A stretch of DNA of 17,590 nucleotides, from contig JABSSB010000046.1 in assembly GCA_013214715.1 (NCBI GenBank), forward strand, positions 1-17,590. The letters are read 5' to 3'. Made by a program: the position numbers and the translations under genes. Source of the DNA: Paracoccaceae bacterium (GTDB taxonomy: Bacteria > Pseudomonadota > Alphaproteobacteria > Rhodobacterales > Rhodobacteraceae). This document shows, piece by piece, positions 9,178 to 16,337 of this stretch (position 1 is its first letter; every line of letters begins with the position of its first letter). Below the pieces are notes generated by a model. It worked only from the letters and a program-made list of their open reading frames with translations, did not search any database and was not told where the DNA came from.

Positions 9178-10203
9178 ATGAAACGGATTGAAAACCCCCA
9201 TCGCAGCAAGGGCTTGGATGCCGCCCTGCCGCCCGATTGCCCGGCCCCGTCCACAGATGCCGCGCGGGTGCGGCATCTGTTGAAACGCTGCCCCCATGCC
9301 GGTGTGACGCCGCTGGTCGATGCCGCGCCGCTGGCGCGGGCGCTGGGGCTTGGGCGGCTTTGGGTCAAGGATGAACGCGCACGCATGGGTCTTGGCAGTT
9401 TCAAGGCATTGGGGGCGGCCTACGTCATCGCCTGCGACGCCGAAGACGGCCGCGCCAAAGAGCAAAGCTACGTCACCGCGAGCGCAGGCAATCATGGGCT
9501 GTCTGTCGCAGCGGGCGCTGCTGCCTTTGGCGCAAAAGCGGTGATCTACCTGTCCGAAACCGTCCCCGAAAGTTTTGCCGAACGCCTGCGCGCCATCGGG
9601 GCCGAGGTGCGCCGCGCGGGCGCGGAGTATGAGGCCAGCATGGAGGCCGCAGCCCAGGCCGCCGCGCGAGAGGGCATGCAATTGCTCTCGGACAGTTCCT
9701 GGCCCGGCTATTACACCCGCCCGCATCGGTTGATGGAAGGCTATCTGGCTCTGATGGACGAGGTCTTTGACCAGATCGACACCATGCCCAGCCATATCCT
9801 GTTGCAAGCCGGTGTTGGCGGCTTGGCCGGGGCCGCTGCTGCCGCCGCGCGGGCGGAATGGGGCGATGCACCGCAGATCATCGTGGTCGAGCCAGAAGCC
9901 GCACCGGCGTTGATGGCCTCGATCACCGCGGGACGTCCCGTGGCCGCGCCGGGGCCGGTGTCGATCATGGGGCGGTTGGATTGCAAGGAACCGTCGCTCA
10001 TCGCGCTGAAAGGGCTGGCGCGTGATGCGGATGCCTTTGTGACCCTGACCGAAGCCGAGGCGCAATCCGGCTGCGATCTGGCGGCGGCGCATGGGTTGGG
10101 CTCCACGCCGTCGGGCGCGGCGGGGCTGGCTGCGCTGTCGGGTCTGGCTTTGGGCGCCGAGGCGCGCGTTCTGTGCATTCTCAGCGAAATGGCCGATGCA
10201 TGA
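9178..10203 (+). CDS. PLP-dependent lyase, diaminopropionate ammonia-lyase-like
   Basis: A fold-type II PLP enzyme of 341 residues. Signatures are WVKDERARMGLGSFKALGAA with the Schiff-base lysine (about 76), SAGNHGLSVAAGAAAFGA (102-119), SDSSWPGY (171-178), LLQAGVGGLAG (208-218) as the phosphate-binding glycine-rich loop, VVEPE (236-240), and a C-terminal STPSGAAGL. The WxGY, LLQAGVG and EPE-type blocks match the diaminopropionate ammonia-lyase (YgeX) branch better than threonine dehydratase. The family releases ammonia from 2,3-diaminopropionate, giving pyruvate. The Asp of the E. coli xDGNHG motif is Ala here, so substrate or stereospecificity may differ. I place the start at ATG 9178 (AGGGTGG upstream); ATG 9139 is possible and adds 13 residues. 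The stop overlaps the next start as ATGA. Confidence 0.85.
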   Translation: MKRIENPHRSKGLDAALPPDCPAPSTDAARVRHLLKRCPHAGVTPLVDAAPLARALGLGRLWVKDERARMGLGSFKALGAAYVIACDAEDGRAKEQSYVTASAGNHGLSVAAGAAAFGAKAVIYLSETVPESFAERLRAIGAEVRRAGAEYEASMEAAAQAAAREGMQLLSDSSWPGYYTRPHRLMEGYLALMDEVFDQIDTMPSHILLQAGVGGLAGAAAAAARAEWGDAPQIIVVEPEAAPALMASITAGRPVAAPGPVSIMGRLDCKEPSLIALKGLARDADAFVTLTEAEAQSGCDLAAAHGLGSTPSGAAGLAALSGLALGAEARVLCILSEMADA

Positions 10204-11342
10204 CACGCGGCTTTGACACGGCCGAATTTCGTGACCGGCTGGCCCGCGCACAGGAAGCGATGGCGCGCCAGAGGCTGGGCGCGCTGCTTGTGACGACCGA
10301 GGCGGATATTCGCTGGATCACCGGGTTTCTGACCCGCTTTTGGGAGAGCCCGACCCGCCCCTGGTATGTCGTGATCCCGGCGCAAGGCGATCCGGTGGCG
10401 GTGATCCCGGCCATCGGCGCGCCGCTGATGGCACGCGGTTGGCTTTGCGACATTCGCACATGGGCTGCGCCGGATTACCGCGATGACGGCGTCAGCCTGC
10501 TAGCCGATACCCTTCGTGAGGTCGCGCCAGATGGGCCGATTGGCACGCCTTTTGGCCTTGAAAGCCATTTGCGGATGCCGCTGGCAGATTTTGCGCGGCT
10601 GCAAGATGCCATGGCGCCTGCGCAGATCGGGACGGATCACGGGATCATAGCCACCCTCCGCGCTGTGAAATCCGAGGCCGAGATCACCAAGATCCGGGCC
10701 GCGTGCTCTGTCGCTGACCGCGCCTTTGCCCGTGTCAGCGAGATCGCCGCGCCCGGCACGCCGCTGGCGCAGGTGTTCCGCCGTTTCCAGATGCTGTGCC
10801 TTGAGGAAGGCGCCGATTGGGTCGGGTATCTGGCAGGCGGGGCCAGGCAGGGCGGGTATGAGGATGTGATCTCTCCGGCCACCAATTTGCCTTTGGCACC
10901 GGGTGATGTGCTGATGCTGGATACCGGCGTGGTGCTGGACGGCTATTATTGCGATTTCGACCGGAACTGGGCGATCGGGCGCGTCACGCCCGCGACGCAG
11001 AGCGCTTATCACCAGCTGCTGGAGGCCAGCGATGCCGCGTTCGCCGTGGCCGCGCCCGGCGTCACGGCAGCAGACCTGCACGGCCTCATGGCCGACATCC
11101 TGGGTGTGGGGCCAGAGGCCGGGCGTCTGGGCCACGGGTTGGGCCTGCAGCTGACCGAAGGGCTATCGCTGATCCCCGATGACCATACTGAATTGCGTCC
11201 CGGCATGGTTCTGACCTTGGAACCCGGCCTGCCAACCGGTGAAGGCCGGATGATGGTGCATGAGGAAAACATCGTGATCACCGAAACGGGCGCGGCGTAT
11301 CTGTCCACCCCCGCCCCGCGCGAGATCGAGGTGCTGGGATGA
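10200..11342 (+). CDS. M24-family metallohydrolase (Xaa-Pro peptidase/ectoine-hydrolase-like)
   Basis: A 380-residue protein with a creatinase-like N-terminal domain (about 10-145) and a C-terminal pita-bread domain. The dinuclear-metal ligands are in order with family spacing: Asp241 in MLDTG, Asp252 in YCDFDRNW (11 residues later), His312 in GHGLG, Glu341 in LEPGL, and the Glu of the HEEN block (355/356). Relatives include Xaa-Pro dipeptidases, creatinase, DMSP lyase DddP and ectoine hydrolase DoeA/EutD; sequence alone does not separate these. The start is ATG 10200, which overlaps the upstream stop as ATGA; upstream in-frame starts lie inside the lyase gene. The stop overlaps the downstream start the same way. 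Sitting between an amino-acid lyase and a racemase-family gene, it more likely opens an amide or small cyclic amidine than acting as a housekeeping peptidase (inference). Confidence 0.88.
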   Translation: MTRGFDTAEFRDRLARAQEAMARQRLGALLVTTEADIRWITGFLTRFWESPTRPWYVVIPAQGDPVAVIPAIGAPLMARGWLCDIRTWAAPDYRDDGVSLLADTLREVAPDGPIGTPFGLESHLRMPLADFARLQDAMAPAQIGTDHGIIATLRAVKSEAEITKIRAACSVADRAFARVSEIAAPGTPLAQVFRRFQMLCLEEGADWVGYLAGGARQGGYEDVISPATNLPLAPGDVLMLDTGVVLDGYYCDFDRNWAIGRVTPATQSAYHQLLEASDAAFAVAAPGVTAADLHGLMADILGVGPEAGRLGHGLGLQLTEGLSLIPDDHTELRPGMVLTLEPGLPTGEGRMMVHEENIVITETGAAYLSTPAPREIEVLG

Positions 11343-12064
11343 GCCTGCCCTATGTTCTGGCCGACGATGCCCGCCCGGTTCTGGGGGCTATCGTTCTGCA
11401 GGCGGATGCGACGCTCGAAGATGATCTGCGGCGCTTGATGCCGCGGGATGTGCGCCTGATGGTCAGCCGCGTGCCGTCGGGTCTGGCCGTGACCTCGGAC
11501 AGTTTGGAGGCGATGGCGGGCCATCTGACCGACGCGGCCAACTTGTTCCCGCGCGGCGAAGGCTTTGACACCATCGCCTATGGTTGCACCTCTGGCGCGG
11601 CGCAGATCGGGCCGGAGCGGGTGGCGCAACTGATCCGCGCGGGCGCCCCGGCGCAGCGCGTGACAGAGCCGGTCTCGGCCCTGGTTGCGGCCTGCCGCGC
11701 GGCGGGGGTTACGCGTCTGGCACTGGTATCGCCTTATGTCGAACAGGTCTCGCAACGGCTGCGCGACGTGCTGGCAGTAGCCGGGATCGCAACCCCGGTC
11801 TTCGCGAGTTTTGATGAGGCGGAAGAGGCGCGCGTCGCCCGGATTTCCGCACAATCGCTGCGCGATGCCACCCATCATGTGGCCGCGCAAGGGGATGTGG
11901 ACGCTGTGTTCCTGTCCTGCACCAACCTGCGCACATTGGATGTCATCCCCAGCTTGGGCCGCGATCTGGACGTGCCGGTCTGGTCGTCGAACCTTGTGCT
12001 GGCCTGGCATATGCTGGACGGCACCGACCATGCCACTGCACAGCCGGGCGCCCTTGTCGCGTAA
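11339..12064 (+). CDS. Asp/Glu racemase / arylmalonate decarboxylase superfamily protein (EutA-like)
   Basis: A 241-residue two-domain protein with the paired-cysteine pattern of the Asp/Glu/hydantoin racemase, maleate isomerase and arylmalonate decarboxylase superfamily: Cys83 in AYGCTSGAAQIGP and Cys194 in FLSCTNLRTLDVIP. The conserved PVSALVAA, LVSPYVEQV and WSSNLVLAWHML blocks lie in the expected places. Such enzymes deprotonate at a carbon alpha to a carboxylate, so racemisation, cis-trans isomerisation or decarboxylation are all possible. Its length and its partnership with an M24 hydrolase and a PLP lyase recall EutA of ectoine-utilisation operons, but I cannot confirm orthology. The ATG overlaps the M24 stop as ATGA. 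It is the last gene of the operon; its TAA ends 6 bp from the stop of the convergent ABC-F gene. Confidence 0.85.
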   Translation: MSLPYVLADDARPVLGAIVLQADATLEDDLRRLMPRDVRLMVSRVPSGLAVTSDSLEAMAGHLTDAANLFPRGEGFDTIAYGCTSGAAQIGPERVAQLIRAGAPAQRVTEPVSALVAACRAAGVTRLALVSPYVEQVSQRLRDVLAVAGIATPVFASFDEAEEARVARISAQSLRDATHHVAAQGDVDAVFLSCTNLRTLDVIPSLGRDLDVPVWSSNLVLAWHMLDGTDHATAQPGALVA

Positions 12065-12070
12065 GACCTG

Positions 12071-13582
12071 TCATCCCATTTCCTGCTGCAAAAACGCATC
12101 GGGGCTGTCGATCTCCTCCAACTTGCGGCCGCTGATCCACCAGAACCGGGTGCCGGTGTTTTTCAGGAAACTACGGTCGTGACTGACCAGCAAGCAGGCG
12201 GCGTCGTGCTGGACCAGCTCGGCCTCGAGCGCTTCCTGCCCGTCAATGTCGAGATGGTTGGTCGGCTCATCCAGCAGATAGAAATTCGGATCTCTCAATC
12301 GCATCACCAGCATTGCCAGCCGCGCCTTCTGCCCGCCCGAGAGCGCACCGAGCGGTTTGGTCTGCAGGGCGATATCGACGCCTGCTTTGGCCAGCACATT
12401 GCGGGCGCGCTGATCCCCGATATCGAACTGGCCAGTGATGGTGGCAAAGGGCGTTGCGGTAGGGTCCAGCTGGCTTAAATGCTGGTCGGAATAGGCCGGA
12501 CGGACCGAAAGGGCCGTTTTGATGCCGCCCTCTGCCCCGTCCAGTGCCGCCGCGATCCTCTGCACGAGCTGGGTTTTGCCCGCCCCATTGGCGCCCAGCA
12601 ACACCACTCGGTCGCCGCGCGCAATCCATTTGCGCCCGGTGCGATACAGCAGCCGCCCGTCTGGCGTCGCAACCTCGATATCATCCAGCGCGATCAGCGC
12701 CTTGGCATGGGTGCCGCTATTGGTCAGGCGAATATCCCCTGCCGATTGCGCGCGATGTGCAGGTTTTGCTGCGGCTTCCAATTTGTCGGCACGCTCACTC
12801 AGCTGCTTGGTCTTGGTCAGCAACAGGTCCGACCCGGAGTTGATCCCAACGTTTTTCAGCTTGGCGGCCTGACGGCGCAATTGCTGCGCCTTGTTCAGGT
12901 CATTGGCGTGACGCCTTGCGTCGGCGGCGTCGGCCTCATCCAGCGCGACACGCGCCGCGCTGAACGGCCGCGGAAAGACGCGCGAGCCTTCTGCGCGCAG
13001 GAACAGCGTGCGGGTGGTGGTGGCGTCCAGAAACGCGCGGTCATGGGAGGAGACGACAACCGTCAGATCACGCGGCAGCCCCGCCAGCCATTTTTCCAGA
13101 TGGGCAATACGGTGCAGGTCAAGATGGTTGGTCGGCTCATCCAGCAAAAGCAGATCTGGCTCGCCCACCCAGGCCGCCGCCAGCATCGCCGCCCTCCGCC
13201 AGCCGCCGCTGAGCGCGCCAAGCGGTTGACGCTGAAGCTCATAGGGCATCTGCAGATCGTTCAGCACGACATCCACTCGCCAGCCTTCGTAATCAGCCTG
13301 GTCGGGCGGCAGGTGGGACAGAACCCAGTCATGCGCGCTTTTGGGCAGGGCCAGCTGGGGCAGGGTTTGGCGCATGTGGCCAATATGCAGACCGCGGGCG
13401 CGGGTGATGTCACCTTGGGTTGGATCATGCGCGCCAGCCAAACAGGCCATAAGCGTGGATTTTCCACGCCCATTGGCGGCCACAAGGCCAAGGCGATCGC
13501 CTTTGGTCAGGGTGAGGGACAGGTCGGAAAACAGCGGCGCACCAAGGGTGACGCCCAGCGCATTCAGGGTGAGAATGGTCAT
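12071..13582 (-). CDS. ABC-F family ATPase (duplicated ATP-binding cassette protein)
   Basis: A 503-residue protein with two nucleotide-binding domains and no membrane segments, as in ABC-F translation factors (EttA, Uup, YheS, and antibiotic target-protection proteins). Domain 1: Walker A AANGRGKST (35-43), signature LSGGW (124-128), Walker B LLLLDEPTNHLD with Glu149, H-loop SSHDRAF. Domain 2: Walker A GANGAGKT (330-337), LSGGQ (414-418), FYLLDEPTNHLD with Glu439, VSHDRSF. An Arg/Lys/Ala-rich linker (about 215-275) is the arm that reaches the ribosomal peptidyl-transferase region in known members. The first Walker A has Ala instead of the usual first Gly. The ATG at 13582 has only a weak GAG-type RBS. 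It is convergent with the racemase gene. The cellular role cannot be inferred beyond family; housekeeping or resistance are both open. Confidence 0.93.
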   Translation of the reverse strand: MTILTLNALGVTLGAPLFSDLSLTLTKGDRLGLVAANGRGKSTLMACLAGAHDPTQGDITRARGLHIGHMRQTLPQLALPKSAHDWVLSHLPPDQADYEGWRVDVVLNDLQMPYELQRQPLGALSGGWRRAAMLAAAWVGEPDLLLLDEPTNHLDLHRIAHLEKWLAGLPRDLTVVVSSHDRAFLDATTTRTLFLRAEGSRVFPRPFSAARVALDEADAADARRHANDLNKAQQLRRQAAKLKNVGINSGSDLLLTKTKQLSERADKLEAAAKPAHRAQSAGDIRLTNSGTHAKALIALDDIEVATPDGRLLYRTGRKWIARGDRVVLLGANGAGKTQLVQRIAAALDGAEGGIKTALSVRPAYSDQHLSQLDPTATPFATITGQFDIGDQRARNVLAKAGVDIALQTKPLGALSGGQKARLAMLVMRLRDPNFYLLDEPTNHLDIDGQEALEAELVQHDAACLLVSHDRSFLKNTGTRFWWISGRKLEEIDSPDAFLQQEMG

Positions 13583-13606
13583 GGCAATCTCGGATCAGAT
13601 AACAGG

Positions 13607-13622
13607 TGCCGCAAATGCGGCA
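13607..13622 (-). promoter_or_regulatory. Small hairpin in the ABC-F leader
   Basis: TGCCGCA-AA-TGCGGCA is a perfect inverted repeat 24 nt upstream of the ABC-F ATG on the transcribed strand. It has no T-run and so is not a terminator. It could affect ribosome access or be half of an attenuator with the larger inverted repeat further upstream. Confidence 0.4.
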
Positions 13623-13656
13623 GATCAGGCAGACCGGCGATATGCTGTGATCGGTC

Positions 13657-13686
13657 CGCCCTGCAAACGATGGTGTTTACAGGGCG
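13657..13686 (-). promoter_or_regulatory. 12-bp inverted repeat upstream of the ABC-F gene (leader hairpin or operator)
   Basis: The arms CGCCCTGCAAAC and GTTTACAGGGCG are separated by six bases. They pair throughout except one position, which is a U-G wobble in the minus-strand transcript. The element lies 74 nt before the ABC-F ATG and 126 nt past the VOC stop. There is no T-run after it, so it is not an intrinsic terminator. It could be a transcribed leader hairpin or a dyad operator; the sequence does not decide. Confidence 0.5.
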
Positions 13687-13812
13687 TGGCGGGGCCCATG
13701 CTGAAGTCGGCGTGTGATACGCATGATCATCAGCTTGTGCCCTCCTGTTGTGGCTGATTTCCGTCGCCAAAGGCTAAGTCGTCAGGCCAAGCCAGGCAAG
13801 CTTATTGTCGGT

Positions 13813-14292
13813 TCAGCCGCCCCCGGCCAGAAAACCGGCCAGATCAAAACGCTCATTAACCATGATCAGGCTGCCATCCTCCTGCCGGGGCCAGTCTTCT
13901 TCGGGCTTGTCCCAGTAAATCTCGACCCCGTTCCCGTCCGGGTCATCGAAATAGAGCGCGACGGAGACACCGTGATCAGCATGGCCATAAATCTCAATAC
14001 CGGCCTTTGCCACCCGGTTGGCCGCCGTGACCAGCGCCTCTCGCGTTGGATAAAGCAAAGCGACATGAAACAACCCGGTATGATGTTTGGGCGCAGCCGT
14101 GCCGCCCGCGCTGTGCCATGTGTTCAGTCCGATATGATGGTGATAGCCGCCCCAAGACAGAAACGCGGCCTGATCGCCGTAACGGACCATCAGATCCATC
14201 CCCATCACGTCCGTCCAAAAGGCAATGGCTCTTTCCAGATCAGCGACTTTCAGATGTGTGTGGCCGATACAGGGCTTTGCCATGCTGTCCAT
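13813..14292 (-). CDS. VOC (glyoxalase/extradiol dioxygenase) superfamily protein, CatE-like
   Basis: A 159-residue vicinal-oxygen-chelate protein with paired beta-alpha-beta-beta-beta modules. GHTHLKVADLERAIAFW (10-26) is the first module start with a metal-type His, followed by the WGGYHHHIGLNTWHS block (47-61), LFHVALLYP (74-82) opening the second module, and GNGVEIYWDKP (120-130) with Glu124 as the terminal ligand. The HHHIGLNTW block resembles catechol-2,3-dioxygenase-like CatE proteins, which are longer, so this may be a half-length relative. Its reaction is unknown: dioxygenase, isomerase or resistance roles all exist in this fold. The start is ATG 14292, with GGAGG at five-base spacing; the other nearby ATGs do not fit that RBS. 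It lies after a terminator, so it probably has its own promoter. Confidence 0.85.
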   Translation of the reverse strand: MDSMAKPCIGHTHLKVADLERAIAFWTDVMGMDLMVRYGDQAAFLSWGGYHHHIGLNTWHSAGGTAAPKHHTGLFHVALLYPTREALVTAANRVAKAGIEIYGHADHGVSVALYFDDPDGNGVEIYWDKPEEDWPRQEDGSLIMVNERFDLAGFLAGGG

Positions 14293-14296
14293 CTTG

Positions 14297-14303
14297 TCCT
14301 CCC
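14297..14303 (-). promoter_or_regulatory. Ribosome-binding site deciding the VOC gene start
   Basis: GGGAGGA on the minus strand is followed by a few bases and the ATG at 14292. The in-frame ATG nine bases further on would sit about 14 nt from GGAGG, too far, and the upstream frame (to 14505) crosses the terminator and has no comparable RBS. Confidence 0.65.
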
Positions 14304-14394
14304 TCATGCTTGGGTAGACGGCCCGATCCCGAATGCAGCTTGCGAAGGTAGGCCTCAAACGCAACCGGCGACGGCCGGGATGCGCGGAATAGAA

Positions 14395-14420
14395 AACGGG
14401 CGACCCAAGGGCCGCCCGTT
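14395..14420 (-). terminator. Rho-independent terminator after the solute-binding protein gene
   Basis: On the minus strand ACGGGCGGCCC and GGGTCGCCCGT face each other across a tiny loop, with one G-U pair, and are followed by TTTTCTATT. The stem starts about 24 nt after the binding-protein stop. This is a classic intrinsic terminator and separates that gene from the VOC gene. Confidence 0.8.
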
Positions 14421-14443
14421 CACAGTCTCCTCTTAGATCGGGA

Positions 14444-16105
14444 TCAGGTCCAGGCCAGATCGGCCGGGCGGATCTCGAACGTGATGTGATGCGCGCCACC
14501 CACAAGGTTGTCCTTGGTGTTGTTGTAGAGCGAGCGCCAGTAAGGCTGGATCGTCACGCCTTCGTCCTGGATGATCTTCTCGCCCTTGGCCATCAAAGCG
14601 CGGCGGGCTTCGAGATCTGCCGTGGCCAGAGCCTGCGACAGCACATCGTCAAATTCGGCATTGGACCAGCCAAATTCGTTCCATGCCTCGCCCGAACGAT
14701 AGGCCAGCGCCCAGACCTGAACGCCCAGCGGGCGGTGGTTCCAGTTGGTCGAGCTGAACGGGTATTTCGCCCAGTCGTTCCAGAAGGTCGAGCCAGGCAG
14801 AACCGTCCGCTTCACCTTGATACCCGCGTCGCGCAGTTGGGCCGCCACCGCATCGGTGGTGTCCTTGCGGTAGCCATCGTCGATCGAGATCAGCTCATGC
14901 TCGAAATCGGCCATGCCGGCCGCTTCCAGAAGCGCCATGGCCCCGGCTGGATTGACTTCCTGCGCAGGCAGTTTGGCATATTCCGGGTGCATCGGGCCGA
15001 CATGGTGGTTTTCGGCTTTCAGACCGCGACCACCATAGCCCAGTTCAAGCAGAACTTCGTTATCCACGGCCATGGCCAGCGCGCGGCGCACGCGGGGGTC
15101 GGCATAGGGTGTCATGCCATCGACTTCGGCCTGTGCGTTCGGACGGATCACGATGGTCGCCGCGGTGACGATCTCGTGCTGGGTCCAGCCATCCTGAACG
15201 GCCATGATGTCGATGAAATCACCGTCAACGGAATAGAGCATGTCGACTTCGTCGGATTCGGCTGCTGCCACCCAGGCCGCCGGGTCGGTGCCGAAATCGA
15301 TGATTTCGATCCGGTCCATCCAGGCGCCGTTTCCGGCGTTCCACCAATCGTGGTTCTCGTTGCGCACCAGAACAGCTTTCACGCCAACCTCGAGGCTTTC
15401 AGGCAGATAAGGCCCGGTGCCGATCGGGTTTTCAAGCATGGTCGCTGCGTCGAACGAGCTGTGCACAATCGCCGCCGGGTAGTCCGCCATGCCCGGGATC
15501 AACGAGATATCAGGCTGCGGCAGCACGATCTTGACGGTCGAGGCATCGACCACCTGAACTGCGCCATCGATGGCTTTGTTGGTGTCCGGATCGATCAGCG
15601 TGGCGAAACGACCGGCCATCGAGTTGCCCTCGAGGTCCTTGTCGCACCAACCGATGATGTTGCGCGCCACGTCTTCGGCGGTGAAGTCGTCACCATTGTT
15701 CCACTTCACGCCCTGACGGACCTTCAGCGTGTATTCTGTGGCGTCGTCGTTAATCTCCCAGCTTTCAAGCAGCGAGGGAGTGAAGGTGCCATCATTTTCA
15801 TAGGCGACGAGATATTCCAGCCAGCCGCGGCTGAAATTGGCGATCTGCGACCAGTCATAGGTGCGCGGGTCTTTCAGGGCGCGGACTTCCTGCTGGATGC
15901 GGACGGTGCCGCCCATCTGTTCATGACCAGCGGCCTGAGCCGGCGCGGACATGCCCAGCATCGCATAGGCCGTGGCCGTGGTCGCACCGAAGGCGCTGGC
16001 CAGCGCCAGAAACTCGCGGCGGCTGACGGCGTCATCACCGACCTTTTTGGCCGACTCGACGATGGTTTTCGGCAAAGGCTTGCCGGAGCGGGTGGTAAAG
16101 GTCAT
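14444..16105 (-). CDS. Tat-exported ABC transporter substrate-binding protein, DppA/OppA family (SBP_bac_5)
   Basis: A 553-residue extracytoplasmic binding protein. The N terminus carries a twin-arginine motif SRREFLA (28-34), a hydrophobic stretch and a likely cleavage site after SAPAQA (about residue 58). The N region before the twin arginines is long. The mature part shows family-5 features: SLLESWEINDDATEYTLKVR then GVKWNNGDDFTAEDV (the conserved W..G..FTA.DV block, about 130-150), GTGPY, and ADPRVRRALAMAVD. The ligand may be a peptide, opine, sugar or osmolyte-like compound; sequence alone does not say. The ATG at 16105 has AGAGGA upstream. A terminator follows at once, and no permease or ATPase partner is in view on either side, so it is either an orphan or its transporter is elsewhere. 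Confidence 0.93.
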   Translation of the reverse strand: MTFTTRSGKPLPKTIVESAKKVGDDAVSRREFLALASAFGATTATAYAMLGMSAPAQAAGHEQMGGTVRIQQEVRALKDPRTYDWSQIANFSRGWLEYLVAYENDGTFTPSLLESWEINDDATEYTLKVRQGVKWNNGDDFTAEDVARNIIGWCDKDLEGNSMAGRFATLIDPDTNKAIDGAVQVVDASTVKIVLPQPDISLIPGMADYPAAIVHSSFDAATMLENPIGTGPYLPESLEVGVKAVLVRNENHDWWNAGNGAWMDRIEIIDFGTDPAAWVAAAESDEVDMLYSVDGDFIDIMAVQDGWTQHEIVTAATIVIRPNAQAEVDGMTPYADPRVRRALAMAVDNEVLLELGYGGRGLKAENHHVGPMHPEYAKLPAQEVNPAGAMALLEAAGMADFEHELISIDDGYRKDTTDAVAAQLRDAGIKVKRTVLPGSTFWNDWAKYPFSSTNWNHRPLGVQVWALAYRSGEAWNEFGWSNAEFDDVLSQALATADLEARRALMAKGEKIIQDEGVTIQPYWRSLYNNTKDNLVGGAHHITFEIRPADLAWT

Positions 16106-16337
16106 CTGGATCCTCTCTATTGATGATCTTTTCGTTTTGGACGCGCCACTCTTCTTTTGTGCCGAAGTGGTCGCATGTCGTTCTCAGGCATCCTGCCCAA
16201 AGGGGATGTGCGGTGCCGTTCCCCCTCCTCCTGATCAGGGCACCGCGGCGTTGCAGTGGCCGGACGGCCCCGGCAAAAACTTTCACTCCCCATTTGGTGA
16301 CTGCCCCCAATCGAAGGAATGTTCATTTGCGACATTT

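Noticed and set aside
9094..10251. 385-codon minus-strand open frame opposite the PLP lyase
   Set aside because: The plus strand shows the full PLP-enzyme motif series and coupled ATGA junctions; the minus frame has no motifs.
12479..13717. 412-codon plus-strand open frame over the ABC-F gene
   Set aside because: Antisense to two complete ATPase domains; no recognisable motif of its own.
14486..16123. 545-codon plus-strand open frame opposite the binding-protein gene
   Set aside because: Despite its length it mirrors a gene with a Tat signal, an RBS and a terminator on the other strand; its composition is shadow-like.
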